DNA of 64,000 bases from Portunus trituberculatus (lineage: Eukaryota > Arthropoda > Malacostraca > Decapoda > Portunidae): contig NC_059294.1 of assembly GCF_017591435.1 (NCBI RefSeq), positions 706,001 to 770,000 of the forward strand. Direction: 5' to 3'. Both the position numbers and the translations under genes were made by a program. Positions 24,326-39,100 of this stretch are shown here, in pieces (within the stretch, counting starts at the first letter, position 1; each line of letters starts with the position of its first letter). Under the pieces are notes generated by a model. The model saw only the letters and a list, made by a program, of their open reading frames with translations, was not told the origin of the DNA and did no database searches.

Positions 24326-24810
24326 AAAAAACTTTATGTTCTGGAAGACTAAATATTTATAGTTACAGAGTTAATAATATAATCCATCAGTATGGAATGA
24401 TATGGAAATAAACACTACTTAGATATTCATAACTATCCAAAGTAGCAGAGGAAAGATTTTGTACTTGATAAGTACTTCTAATAGAAAAAACTAATGAGAT
24501 TATGATTAACTGCCATGCATCATCAAGTGGTATCTACAGTGAAGTTGCTCATGAATATTGGCATGTTTTTTGCCAGAAGTGCAAATGATTAAGATGGTTG
24601 ATTTACTAAACTGATAATAAGAGCAGTCTCATCTCTCACCATACAGCACACCATGACAACATGGTTCTAGTCACTTTGAAGGACAAAGGAAGTAGAAAGA
24701 TGACAGCCTAACTTGCTTGAAACACAGATGATTCTGGCGTGCTAGTTCATAATTTTGTCGCATATCTTCTCATATCAAGAAATAAGTCAGTACAATACAT
24801 ATGCACTAAA
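24326..24810. other. Spacer between SRA1 and SUCLA2, no feature
   Basis: AT-rich unique-looking sequence with no coding signal that I can recognise. Confidence 0.4.
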
Positions 24811-25025
<215 letters not shown>

Positions 25026-25111
25026 TGTATACTTGTGCATTGTGATATTTACAGATAAGTATTTACAACTATGTAAGGTTCCAAATGGCAATGATTATTA
25101 TTTTGAAGGTA

Positions 25112-25702
25112 CAGGGATTTCTCGATTTATGTGAGGGATGCATTCTTGAATGGATCATGTAATGTAAATATTACATAAAGTGAACATAATTACTGAACTA
25201 AACTGTGCAGTACATACCAAGTTTGGCATTCAGCTCACATCAAGTTGAAGGATAGGTGTTGTAGGATATCAAACAAATTTATAAAGAATAAGTTAGGTTT
25301 TATTATTTCTTACTTGTACATGTTTATATTGAGTTGTACCATTATGCAGCTTTGTTTTGGGTGTGTTGGTATACATCAGCTGTGCTCTACTGATTTCATG
25401 CAGAACCAGTTCCTATGGTTTCACCCACCCAAGGAACCAGTTCTTTAAGTACTTCATTATCAATTCCTGCCCACTTTTTGTAACAATGAGCTTGAAGCAC
25501 GACATGAAAGGACAGCATGTTGTCAGTACACACAGGGAATACCTGGTGGCTGTATCAAAACTAAACCAGCCGCATAACTTGATTTTCTTGATATCGTATT
25601 ATTCTAAGTAATCTATGTAGCATGAAAAAATTATTAGGCTTTTTACTTCGCATCATTTCCGAAATTGCATATTTTAAACATGCATAAATCAAGAAGTCCC
25701 TG
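25112..25702. mobile_element. MITE with CAGGGA...TCCCTG ends and TA duplication (pogo/mariner-like)
   Basis: The left end CAGGGATTTCTCGATTTATG (25112-25131) and the reverse complement of the right end (25683-25702), CAGGGACTTCTTGATTTATG, match at 18 of 20 positions. Both sides are flanked by TA (25110-25111 and 25703-25704). The 591-bp interior shows no transposase. TA target duplication and CAGGG-type ends fit Tc1/mariner-pogo non-autonomous elements. Confidence 0.75.
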
Positions 25703-25704
25703 TA

Positions 25705-27640
25705 TTTTCAATATTTTCATTAATTGTGCAATTATCTCTTTTTGTGTGCAGTGTTATAGATTTATTTTCAAAAGCAAGAAGCAGCCTTGTTTCTTTAGAA
25801 AGTGGAGGTTAAACTGCTTTAATTTATCTATCGTTTCTCTCTTATTTTGTGTGCTATTGTGAGGACTCAGTGTGAAGTAGCTACCCCTGGTGGCTGGCAG
25901 CCTGAAATACTTTTCTTTAAAGCTTCCAGTAGTTACCGTATTTTATACCTTATATGATGCCTGAATGAAATTATGTATCAAATACACCTGGTTCATAAGT
26001 AGTGAGTGATGATGCTGTCATAGTATTAGCATAGATTATGGTATGGGGAAAATACTGCATGAACAGTACAGTGTCTCATTTAACAGACCAGTCTTTCATA
26101 AGACTCATTTTCTAATCATTCTTTGTATGAAATAGCCTTGATTATGATTAATATCGAGAATTAACTAGTCCTGTCTGCTTTAATACTTTTGTGAGGATAA
26201 CCACAGTACTTCAGAAAAGTCTCAAGAGCACATATCCTTATAAGGTAACCATACAGATTCCTCTCCCTTTTCTATCCTGACCCTATACTTCCAGTTAACT
26301 CAGTCTCTTCCTCAATCTCTACTTACCTTTATATATCTTTCACACTTTTCCTCGTCAGGTAACCAAGTCATTTCATTTCAGGGTCGTGCATTTCATTATT
26401 TCTATCACTTATTTCTTTCATTACATAGCATCCATCCCATTCAATTCTGGTCACACCAAATATTTAGCAATATTGCCGATACTTGATCACACAAGTAAGT
26501 CTAAAACATTTGATTGCACAACTATCTAAGCATGCAGCTTTTCTGATTTTCCCAGACCATCCATCATCTTTCTTTGCTCTTACCACTTTCAATTGTGTAC
26601 CCACTGTCACCTTTGTAATATTGTGCTCTCCTCACCTTCATTCATACTACTTACTCTATTGCTGCTGCTATTTCCTTTGGAAAAATGTCTGAACATCATA
26701 TCTTCTTTCTCATCTGTCCGGTCTCATCAGTTTTATCAATCAAGTATGATTAGGTATTTCAAGGTATTTTTGAATAAAGCTTTATTTTCAAGACATTAGG
26801 ATAAAAAAAAATATTTAATAGGGCAATCATTTGCATTGCCATTGGCTTTATTTTTTATAACTTATGGAAAATATGTACACAAAGATAACGTTCATAATCC
26901 TTTAGAGTTTGTATCTCTCAGATGGTTGCTTTAATACAAGTTTTCCTTGAGACCTTGCCATTGGAGCACTTTTTCAATGAACAATGTACTTCCTCCAACA
27001 AACATTTGACATATAACACAGTCTAATGGAACTAAACATACCAGTATGGCTTTATGTATACGAGTATCTTCTATTGTTGCTCAAGTGACAAGGCCTCAAG
27101 TTTCCATGCATGATAAAATTTCATCAACATTATATACAACACATTGGTACATTCATATTACAAAGTCAATCAGTACTTTTAGTTCCATGCACAGAAGAAA
27201 CCTAATGCTGTACAATGTAGATTACACAAGGCAGTCACAAAGCACAGCAGTTATAACCTCTGAATACACAGAATTACGCTTAATAATTTCAGACTGGACA
27301 CCTCCAGCATACAAATTTTCAGATTCTTTCAGTTTTGCATGGCACTAATATCAATTCAGCACCATAAATTTTAATAAATATAAATAGTAATACATATACA
27401 AATACCTATAAGATAGCTAACCTCCCATTGAATGGGAATCTTAGCTTTCAATTTAAAGCAGTAATGAGATTGATATTAAAGATGTTTATGTTAACAGAAA
27501 CTTTCTAAAAGGAGCCAATCTTATGTATTTTTTTCATGATTTGTAAAAATTTTTCTCAATTTACACTGAAAGGTTTATAATATTGAATTTGTCTCCATAT
27601 CTACAATAAAAGATCTGTAAATTGACTGTAGCTTAATCCA
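25705..27640 (-). other. Spacer and SUCLA2 3' UTR
   Basis: No coding signal. The first minus-strand AATAAA downstream of the SUCLA2 stop is at 26852-26847, with another at 26786-26781, so the 3' UTR could be about 0.8 kb. Confidence 0.5.
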
Positions 27641-30600
27641 CTACACTGGCAACTCAAACTTTACATCAACATTGGCAGCCTTGGCTAGAGTGATGATGTT
27701 GGACAGCTTGACGGCCATTTTTGCTGCATCATCAAGGTTGTCACAAGGAAGGATCCTCAGGTTGGACATGGCAATGAGGGCCTTCGCATCATCAACATTA
27801 GTTCCCTGTTGGACAAACAATGTCTTTGTTACTACTGCTGGACAGTGGACTTCACTACCATTGTAACTCAGATAGATGTCAAAAATATTAATTTAAATGC
27901 ATAATTATTTGGTGGAGGCAATGTAGAGCAACAGTGACTAATTTAGAACTATGGTGAACAACTGCATTTTCCAAACATAAGGACTCTGTCAAAGATGTTT
28001 AGATATTAAACTGTAATCTAACATTAGTAGGGAACTGTGGTGAGGGACTGTGGTTTGTAAACATACTGTGGAGAGAGAGAGAAGTATTTATGGTGTGTGT
28101 CTAGAGGAGTGGTTTTTATTTATTTATTTTTCTTTATGTAGGAGAGGGCCAGCCAAAATTATGGAACAAATGTTTTTATACCTCCCTTTTAAAAGAAACG
28201 TCGTAGGAAGGCGGAAATACAAAAGCAGGTAGGAAGTACCAGAGTTTACCAGTGAATGATTGAGTATTGGTTAACTCTTGCTTTAGAGAGTTTGCCAGAA
28301 TAGGGATGAGAGGAAGAAGAAAGCATTGTGCAGTGAAGCTGCAGAAGGAGGGGAGACATGCAGTTGGCAAGATCAGGAGAACAGTTAGCATGAAAATAGC
28401 AATAAAATATAGAGAGATGCAACATTTCAGCAGTGAGAAAGAAGCTGAAGACAGTCAGTCAGAGGGAGGGAGTTGATGGGATGAAAAGCTTCTGATTCCA
28501 CCGTATCTACTAAAACTGTGGGAAAGATGAAAAAGTGAAGTTATTGAAGATGTTTTTGGCTAGATGCCAGAAGTCACAAGGGGAGTTTGAGTTTGAAAGA
28601 TTTTGACATTTTCTATTTATGAAGCAGTGTTTGGCAAGTTGAAGAACAGACTTGGCATGATTCCAGGCAGAAATATAAACTGCATGTGATTCAGGAGACG
28701 GAAGGCTCAAGTACCTTTTGTGGGCAACCTCTCTATCATGTATAGCACAAGAACAGGCTGTGTTAAAACCAAGGTTTAGGTTGAGAAAAAGAATGAGGAA
28801 TATACACCTCAATGCCAGACACTATCATCTCTGTTATGCATTCAGCACAAAGAGATGGGTCTCTGACATGGAAACCAGGGGTGTGAAGTCGGATTTTCAA
28901 AAGTCCGATTCTGACTCCAGTAAATTTAAAAATGTTGCGACTCCGACTCCAGGAACAACAATATAGTCTATTTTTTTTTTACATCAGGGATGGTGGCCAA
29001 GGGAAAAGATTAAGCAAAATGCCCGATAGTTGCCACACCCAAAAAAAGACGAAAGTTAAGAGAATCAATACTTACATATTTTCGAGTCAATCCATAATAA
29101 AAGTGTACTTAACGATTATATAATTATCATAAATTAATAAAAATTATATATGTAGTGCTTGATTGGACACATTCTCCACAAAGTCAATTTCTCCCAATTT
29201 GTAGAAATCTCCAATCTCCATGAAGTGGAATCTTTACTCGAAAATTTATCACGCAAAGGAGTTGGAGTCACTCATATTTTTACCGACTCCGACTCTGACT
29301 CTGACTCCGGCCAAAAGTAGCCGACTCCTCGACTCTGACTCCACACCCCTGATGGAAACGGTAATCATTCCAGGGAAAAGCAACATAATACCTCCTCAGG
29401 TCCATCCCAAATGGCAGAGGTAAAATACCAGAGGCACATCTGCTTTGGAGAATCCTGAGGAGGGATTGGAGAAATAGGACAAGATACAGAAATGAGATTG
29501 TGATCAGAGGAGTCCAACGGAGATGATACAGTGACAGCATAAGCTGAAGAATTAGAGGTGAGGAAGAGATCAAGAATGTTGGGCGTGTCTCCAAGATGGT
29601 CAGGAATATGAATAGGGTGTTGCACCAGTTGCTCTAGGTCATGGAGGATAGCAAAGTTAAAGGCTAGTTCACCAGGATGTGAAGGGAGAGGAAAGTCAAA
29701 GCTGGTGGTGAACATTGAAACCTCCAAGAATGGAAATCTCTGCAAAAGGGGTAGAGGGACAGAATATGGTCCACTTTGGAAGTTAAATCTTCAAAGAATT
29801 TACTATCATCAGAGGAGTTATGGAAGTGATAGACAGCACAGATTAATTTAGGTAGAGAATGACTATTAAGTTGAAGCCAGATGATGGAAAATTTGCAAGC
29901 GTGGGCACAAGAGCAAGTTAAGTCATTGCACACATCCAGCTTTGGAACAAAAATGAGAATAGAAAAAGTAGGAGGGAACAGAGAAGGGGCTACAGTACTA
30001 TCAGTTGCCTCAGACAGCTGTGCTTCAGTAAGGAAAAGATGAGGTTTAGTAGAGGAGAGGTGGTGTTCCATAGATTGAAAATTAGAGCTAAGACTGCAAA
30101 TGTTGCAGAAGTTAATGAAGATAAAGTTAAGAAAGGTGTCAAGACATTTGGGGTTGTTATCAAGAGAGGAGTCTGACCTAGGGACATTTCTGGTCCCCTA
30201 CCCAAAAGGGACTCTGAGGCTGGGTTTGGAGTCGCCATTTTTTACTTTGAGTTTTAAGTGAAGGGTGCATGAGTGGTAAGTGCATGTAGTTTTATGTGAA
30301 GAAGGAGAGTTGTCTTTAGAGGGCAAGCTGTGACTGTCCCCTTGAGTTGTGAGACACAAAGGGAAGCATTCAATGAGATCACAACTAGCTTTAATGGAAG
30401 GTTCACAGCATCCCCTGAACTAGTGCTATTAGACCACACTGGGAGTAAATTATCGTTTCGGTAAGTGTCTACTACCTCCTCCAGTGTGTGTGTGTTCATC
30501 TGTAAGATACATCTTCCTAGGACCCTTAATAAACCTTTAACAAACCTCCCCTACTTCCTTACCTGGAGACGCAAGACAATAGGTATCTTAAGGCTGAGTT

Positions 30601-33160
30601 CCTCGGCAGCTGCTATGACACCTTGAGCAATGACATCACAACGCATGATTCCTCCGAAGATGTTCACCAAGATTGCATGTACCTGCAAAGCAAAGATATG
30701 ATAGAGCTCCATACATAGCAAGTGTTATCTCCACACGCCACACACATTCATTGCCTATAGCAGAGGTTCTAAACCTTTTTCTCATTAGTAACCCCCTGAG
30801 TTATAAGACTAACTACCAAATCCCAGTAATCTGACATCAAACAGAATATTATTAGATCAGCCATCAAAGTACCCCTGGAAATCTTGTGAACTCTACGAGG
30901 TTTGCAAACCCTATGTTGAGAACCCCTGGAAAGCTACCGACATACTCCTGGTATACAAGACTATAAATAGCCTACGATTTTGCCCCATTTAGTAATCTTA
31001 ACTGACTTCTTAATCTGATAAAAATAAAGACACTACCAGAAATATTCTTACAGATCATATAACATGCTTGTAATCTTCACCTCACATTCAGAAATAATGC
31101 TACAATACCACAGAGAAACTAGTGAAGAGAGGCTCCCAGTAAAAAGAGTAACCAGCACTCCTAGATATTGTGGATGTTATCAAAGGAGCCACAAAATTTA
31201 TGGATATCAGCACCATTACTATTACTAGTGCCAGATAGAGGTAATGGCAAATACGATGCCATATAAATACTGGTTCATGCCCAAATCATACATTAGGATC
31301 TGTAGTGATGATCTTGAAGGCTTCCTTGACTTGCTCTGCTGTGGCTCCACCTCCAACATCCAGGAAATTGGCTGGAGATCCTCCATGTAGCTTGATGATG
31401 TCCATGGTGGCCATGGCCAGGCCAGCACCATTCACAAGACATCCAATGCTGCCTGAAAACAGTTTTGATCATGAAAACTAAAGAACATTGTGACATGGTA
31501 TAGGATTCATAAATGAATATTAAGTTTCCACTATCAGAAGTGCTTCACCAAGCAATAATCTTTGTGTTCAAGAGCTCAACCTCAAGGGAGCTCCATTGCA
31601 CACTCAGATTCGGCCTTTTGTTTGTCATCATGTGTGGAGGAAAAGACAGTTTTATGAACAAGAAATATACGGTACTCCAACAGGAGGGTGACATGGAAAC
31701 TGAGTTTCCAGCCTTATAAATATGACTTAAAACACAATGTCCTGACACAAGTTCACATCCAGGATCAGCACAATGAAACCTGTGTAAAAAAGTGTAAACT
31801 AAAATCCATCATCAAATCACCATGCAGCCGATCTTAATGACATGGTCTAACCACACCCCTCTCTAACATCAACAATCACATGTTTTACCAGATAAAGGAG
31901 TACTGTAATAAGGGCAAGAACCATTTAATTTTGTTTATTATTCTTGTGTTGGTTCTTGCAGCAGCTAGTTGGTATGTGAATGAGGATCCACACTTAATAA
32001 ATAAATCACATACTGAGAAAAAGTAAGCTAGCCTCTAACTTTAAACATTACTGTCATTACTGACCATCTAGAGCAATGTAGTTCAGGTTGTATCTTGACG
32101 CTTCCACTTCCTTTGCATCTTCTTGTGACCAATCACGCTCAGCAAATATCTCCTTTTGACGGAACTCTGCATTGTCGTCAAACTTCATCTTCGCATCCAG
32201 AGCATACACTGAATGAAAATTACCATTGTAACAAATGTATGGATGCACATCATAAAAGATATAACCCATTAAACTCTCTCTCTCTCACTCTCATCTAGCT
32301 AAACACACATCAACCAGCCATGCGAATTCTTATTTTCTTATCAATACTAAAAGTTCACAGTGATATACAAGTGAGGTTCATTATGCAACAATTAATCAAA
32401 ATAACATGTACAAGCTGAACCATTCAGTAAGTGTCTACTCCAGGTAGATTGGAAGGATGCAACTCCTTGGTTTTTTGTCAAAAGAAAGTGGCAAGTTACA
32501 TGATTATGTCTCCACTCAACTCAGGATTGAACCCCAGGACATCTCAGGTATTTGAGCAAACTGACTCCTAAGACACTGAGTAATTAAAAGACAAAATACA
32601 ATGTTGTGAGAAACATGTTACAAGACCATACAGTGTTCACCATGACACTTATCTTCTATATGAATAGGCAGTCTCATAATGAATAATAAAGACACCCGGT
32701 ATGAAAAATATGAAAGCTGGCACACAATCTTACAGTTTGAGCCTATCAGCCACACCACACATGGCTAAGAAACCAAAGACAATTCCTAAGCCTTGAAGGT
32801 ACAGTATGTAGTTCAAATATACAACAATAGCTATAAAGCAAGAAGCCACACTCACCCTTGCCATAAGTGTCTTCAGCATATGGGTTGATCTCAATCATGG
32901 ATGCATCGTTGTTGATAAAAGCTGCATACAAAGACTTGATCACGGCAACTGTCTCTTCCATACGGGACTCCAGGCCGAGCTGTCTCGCCAAGTCCTCTGC
33001 CTTCTCATCTGTCACTCCTGTTGATAGATTTCAAGGCTATCTTTATTTCTACATGAGCTACAAGAATTAGCAATTATACTAAAAAAAAGCCAACTACAAA
33101 CTCTATAAAAATTCTAAAGAATAATTAAAGATATGATTCACAACCTTAAATAACAAACAT

Positions 33161-33250
<90 letters not shown>

Positions 33251-36037
33251 CCATTTAAGACCCTGTAAGAAATACATTGTGATTACCTTCTGAAATATCA
33301 ATGGGGACCTTAATGATGGCTTCAGGACTCTCTTCAGCCACTTCCTCAATGTTGATGCCTCCTTGTGCTGATGCAATGATGAGTGGACCCTGAAATTCAA
33401 CAATAATGAACACTTACACAGGTAAGTAAAGAAAATTCTCATACGGATCAGGTTACAGGTAAAAACAAGCAGTGATCTAATAATTACCTGCCTCTGTGGA
33501 GTATTTTCAAATTGATGATGTGATGCTGCCCCTCATGTCAATAAATAGGGGGTTGGAAAATGCCATGGGTTCACAGATGAAGAAATATCTTATTCTAAAT
33601 CAAAACTGCCTTCAAACTATTCTTGCCATCTTTATGTTGCCTTTGATGAATAAAAAAAGAAGAAATAAAATAAGATAAAACAAATAAATAAAAAAAAATA
33701 AATAAATAAATAAACAAAAAATAAAAAGAATACAAAAATCCACAGACCTGCAAAAGAGTCCATAAGAAGAAGACTTACAGCAAAGGAGCGCTCCATCATG
33801 ATTGCCATGTAGAACTCCCGACGAGGAAACTTTCGCTCACACACCATCACTTTGCCGCACGGGATGCCCTTCTCTCCCGTCTGCTTGGTCACCAGCATGT
33901 CACCAATCATCTTGGAGGCCACTTCACCTGCCTCCTCTGCCCTGTGCATTCATCAACCTCTTTTTTAGTACCTCTTTACATCTGAACACAAAGTAATGAA
34001 TATGCAGGACTTATGCATTATTCCAGCCATGACATCACAGGAAGCACAACTCGCCCACAACAACCATCACTAACTTACGAGTAGACGAGTTTGACACCAC
34101 CCTTGAAGCCACCCTTGAAATTGCCTTTGCCACGACCTCCAGTCAGCACCTGTGCCTTCACTACCACATCTGTTGAGTCCAGTTTGTTGGCAATTTCCAC
34201 AGCTTCCTCAGGGGTGTGAGCCACACCAAACCCTGGCACAGGAATGCCAGCACGTTTGAGCAGAGTGAAGCTCACATGTTCATGGACATTAAGGTCACGG
34301 CGCTGCTGGTGCTGCCCTCCCCATGCTGTACACCCAATAGCCTGTCAACAACAAAATATTTAGTAATAATGCCACAAAAAAAAATCTAATCTGTAAAAGT
34401 AAAGATCATTTTTTATCATGTAAGAAGAGATGTTGCACAGCTGCACCAGCTCTCTCCAGTTCAAAAAATGAAAACTTCAAAAAGCTCTGAATAGCCCAGC
34501 TCGCCAAAAAACATACTAACTATTTAATAAGCCTATACGGCAAGGACAACAAAATATTTAAAGAAAAAACACACTGAAGTGCCAGTTCCAGAACAAATGT
34601 CAAATATAAAAATCAAACAATAAATTATAGTTTTGAAATCTCTTTCCTGAAATAATTCAAGCCACAGGAAGGAGGAAATATAGAAGCAGACAGGGAATTC
34701 CAAAGAAAGGGATGACTGATTCAGAATAAGGACTAAATTCTTGAATTAGAAAGGTGGACAAAATAAGTGCAAGAAAGTAGAACATCTTGTGCAGCAAGGT
34801 TACAGGAGGAAAGAAGGCATGCAGTTGGCAAGTGCAGTTAGTATGAAAATCGTGGTAGAAGAGAGCACAGAGAAACCTGAAATTTTTGAGGGATCAGAAG
34901 TCATGCATTTTGTGGCTTTCTTGTGTGAGTGGTGAAGGGTTCAACAACTACGAAAAGACTTGGGAAAGGATAAGGTAATACTTATTATAAGTGTAGGGCA
35001 AGAAGTTTGGTTAAGATCACTGATGAATAGGAAAAGAGCCACGAAAAGATGAAATTTAAGGCACGTTTACGAGTCAATATGTGAGTGGCAATGCTAACCG
35101 TTAGAGGTATCAGGTAAATTTTGGTGCCTTGTCGGTAGAACTGCTACCAGCAAAACAAGACTGATACGTTGGTGATATCCAGCCGCCAGCAGCTTTGTTT
35201 ACATTGTGACGTCACACAAGAAGCTTTGAACATGTGTCTAGAGGCAGAAAAGACGTTGAAGCTAGTGAGGGACAAACAGCTTGTCTGGGATCCAAAACAT
35301 TGGTTATACAGCAAGAAAAGCTTTTGTAGAATTACTTTTGATGAGATGGCTGTCACTCTCCAAGGACTGTTTCCTTCTCAGCAGTGTCTTCTTGTAGGTG
35401 GATACTTGTAATGGTTTAATTTGATTGCACTTGTGCATAGTCTATTTAAGAAGACATTTTGTTGGGTAACTGTTCATTTACATTCATTTCCCGCCAAACT
35501 AGCTGATACTTCCCAGCCACTATATGTGAACACACTCTGGCTACAAGGGCTTTGTCGATACTTCAAACAGGTACCACTGCCATCTGCATATTGACATGTG
35601 TGAGACTGCCCTTAGTATGGGAGAGGTAGTATTCTATAGTATTCTACCTTGGCCACTGGGACAGACGCAGGGTGCCAGGGCTCTACTCACAGCAGCAAAG
35701 AAGGAACAGGTACTGAGCCATCTACACCTGGAAGATCCTGGACGGATAGGCACTACCTAAACCTGCACCCTTTGGCACTTGCACTGCAGCCAATGCCTTA
35801 CACACCAAGAGCAGTGATCATAAATGCATAAGATCCAGCCTGCCAACCCAAACCAGACCAGGACTCTACTGGCATCAAGCATGACCCATGAGGGGCCACA
35901 CTTCTTCAATGCCCTGCCCAAGGAAGTAAAAAGCATCGCTAGAAGCCAGCAGGATAAATTCAAGTCTGGCCTGGACAAATTCCTGTGGTCAGTGCCAGAT
36001 GAGTCCCCAGTGCCAGGTTATGTAGCTAAATGCCAAA

Positions 36038-36107
<70 letters not shown>

Positions 36108-39100
36108 ATGTGGGCATTTCACGGGAGTTTTTGGGCTAAAGGGGATACCTTTTCGGGTATCTCCTATCTCAAAGCCCACCCGCTAGGAAACCGTTACCCC
36201 AAGTAAGGAAACCCAACCTACACTTGGACCATGGACAGGATTAGGATCAGTGCGCTTGGAGACCCCTCGGACCCCAAAGCATGCATGGTTCCACTGTACC
36301 ACGGCAGCCATACTGGATCAAATGGCCCAAAGAGCTACAAAGCAAGGTAGCACTACAAGGTCTGACAGCAGTGATGGACCATCATGCCTGTGGGGCAAGG
36401 CCTCTAAACATCACTGTCCTAATAAAGACGTCCATCCAGCTGTCCTCATTTCCCAGCTCTTTCACTCAGCTGACAGGACATGGGAATGAAAATATGACAA
36501 CCTAAATTAACCTAACCCTAACTTTAACCTAATCTAATCTAACCTAACTGAAGCAACAAACACCACTGATTGTCTTCTTCAGAACCCCTCCCCTGGTTAA
36601 CTCACCTGGTTGGCTACCCTTTAGCACTTTGTACTACATTGTTGGAGGTACTGGAGAAAAGTAAGGGCAGCACAGTTCAAAAGGTACGCCAGTCAACTAG
36701 TTACTAGCATGACAACAGAACAATTACGAGGCATAAAAAGACTGAGTTGTGTACCTTTATGAAACATGGAGAAAAATTCAAATGATTATTAATGTTAGTG
36801 AAGTTAGCTATGAGCAATACAACAAAGAAACATTGAAAAGACTTTTACGAAAGTGTAAGTTGTAAGAGAAGTAAAGAAATAGGATAACTAGTCAGGGAAT
36901 TTGTAAAGAAGTGGACCTAGAATATGATGCAAAGCTGATTTGTATGAGGTGATAGATTTTTGTGCCACAACTTCGTCTGGTAGGGAGTTCCATATACTGG
37001 CGCACCGTAGTGAGAAGAATCTCCTCCTGGCCTCTATTGAACTGTGGGTGATCTGAATTTTGAATCTGTGTCCTCTTGTACCTTGAGAAGGTGCCATGGT
37101 AAATATTTCCTCAGGCGAGATACCACACTCTTTGTGGAAAATTTTCCAGTATTTGAGGAGGTCAGCACGCAGCAGTCGCCCCTGGACTGAGTATAGGTCT
37201 AATATTCTGAGTCGCTCACCATATGGTACCTCAGACAGGCCCTCAATGTGGCGAGTCCAGGTTCTTTGTACTGATTCCAGCAGATGAAGGTCTCCCGAGA
37301 AGCCTGTGTTCCACACACAGGAGGCATATTCTAGAATTGGTCGTATGTGAGTTTTGTAGAGAGTGATCATGAAGTCTTGGGATCTGCAGAGGGTGCTTTT
37401 GAGAAAATTTGCCGACATTCCAGAGGCTTTGTTGGCAGTAGACCGAATGTGGTGATGGAATCTGAGACTGGAGTCTACTAGGACACCAAGGTCCTTGTGT
37501 TGGTCTACCATGGTGATGGGGAGTCCTTGGAGCGAATACTCTGACAACGCACCTATGTGTTGCCAAGGCACTGTACCACGTTGTAGCCTTAACACTACAC
37601 ACTTGTCCTTATTGAGGTCAAGACCCCAAGAGGAAGCAACATCACAAATCTTATTTATGTCATGCTGACAGGACGAAGTTCCAAGGGCCAGTGATAGGGG
37701 GGTAGATGGGCTGTACTTCAAGTAAATCTTTAAGTCATCGGCAAAGATTTTACAGTTGTTCTGTATCGTGGATGGCAGGTGGTTAACATACAGTAGGAAA
37801 AGTAAGGGTCCCAGTACCGAGCCCTGAGGTACACCACTCTTTACATCCCTGTAGCTGCTTTTAACACCTGCAACAGATACTCTCATGGATCTACCAAGTA
37901 GGAAAGAGCAAACCCAGCTTAACAGGTTGCCGGTGATACCAATGCTATGGAGTTTTTGGAGTAGCACTGAGTGGTTAATCACGTCAAAGGCTTTAGAGAA
38001 GTCAAATAGAATAACATCAACTAGTACATTTCCAGTGTCAAGTCCAGATGAGACAAAGTTGTAAGTAAGCAATAGTTGATCATCAGCTGTTCTACTGCGC
38101 CAAAAGCCAAACTGGTTGGGAGAGAGTAAAGCATTATGTTCAAGAAATGCATAAATGTGTTCGGCCACAATCCTTTCTAATGTCTTACAGCAGACTGAGG
38201 TTAGACTTATGGGTCTGTAGTTTAGAGGAGCAGAGCGAGATCCCTTTTTGAAGATAGGTCGAACATCGGAGACTTTCCAAATGTCAGGGATGACGCCATC
38301 AGTTAGGCTAGTTGAGAAAATGATAAATATGGGATAAGCAAGAGAGGGACAAGAATTAAGAAGTCTGGGATGTAGGTTGTCTGGTCCCATACTTGAGTTG
38401 GAGTCAAGAGATTCAAGGCCTTTACACAATGCAGAGTAAGTAATATTTACATTGTCAAGGGTGCCCTGGAACATCTGGTGGGGAAAAGGATTTGGGCAGC
38501 TGTCTTTGAAGACAGAGGAGAAACTGTTCATAAAAATTTCGGCCATGGCACCACAATCTTCTACTAGTGAACCATCAGGATGTGATAGGGGGCCCACGGA
38601 GGGAGCGCCTACTTTTTTGTTACGAATGTACTGATGAAAGGCTTTTGGATTTCTTTTAAGCTTATCCATGAGAGTCCTTTCATAAGCTATCTGGGAGTAG
38701 ATAAAGTGGTTTCTGTATTGTCGATTGATAATGTTGTAGTTTTCCAAGGCCTGAGTGCATTGTTGGGAGTGGCACCCATAGAATCTTCTGGTAGACTTGA
38801 ACAGCTGCCAGGCTGTTGTTCTGTTTTTCTTTAAAGCAGTAGGAGGGGAGAGCTTGGACTAAGCTGCTTGCATAGAGGAATATAAGAGTCTATGAGAGGA
38901 GTGAGGATTTGCAAAAGTCTAATGAACTTTGCATCTACTGAGAGATGGCAAAACTTATAGTCCCAGTCAACCTGTGATACGTGATTATCTATTATTTTGT
39001 ACTTTCCTCTTTCCCAGGCTCTCTTTTTTAATGCAAACGTTGCCATCTTGAGAAATGTTGAATGTGAAATGGTAGGTGAACCTGATCGGGACATGTCCAC

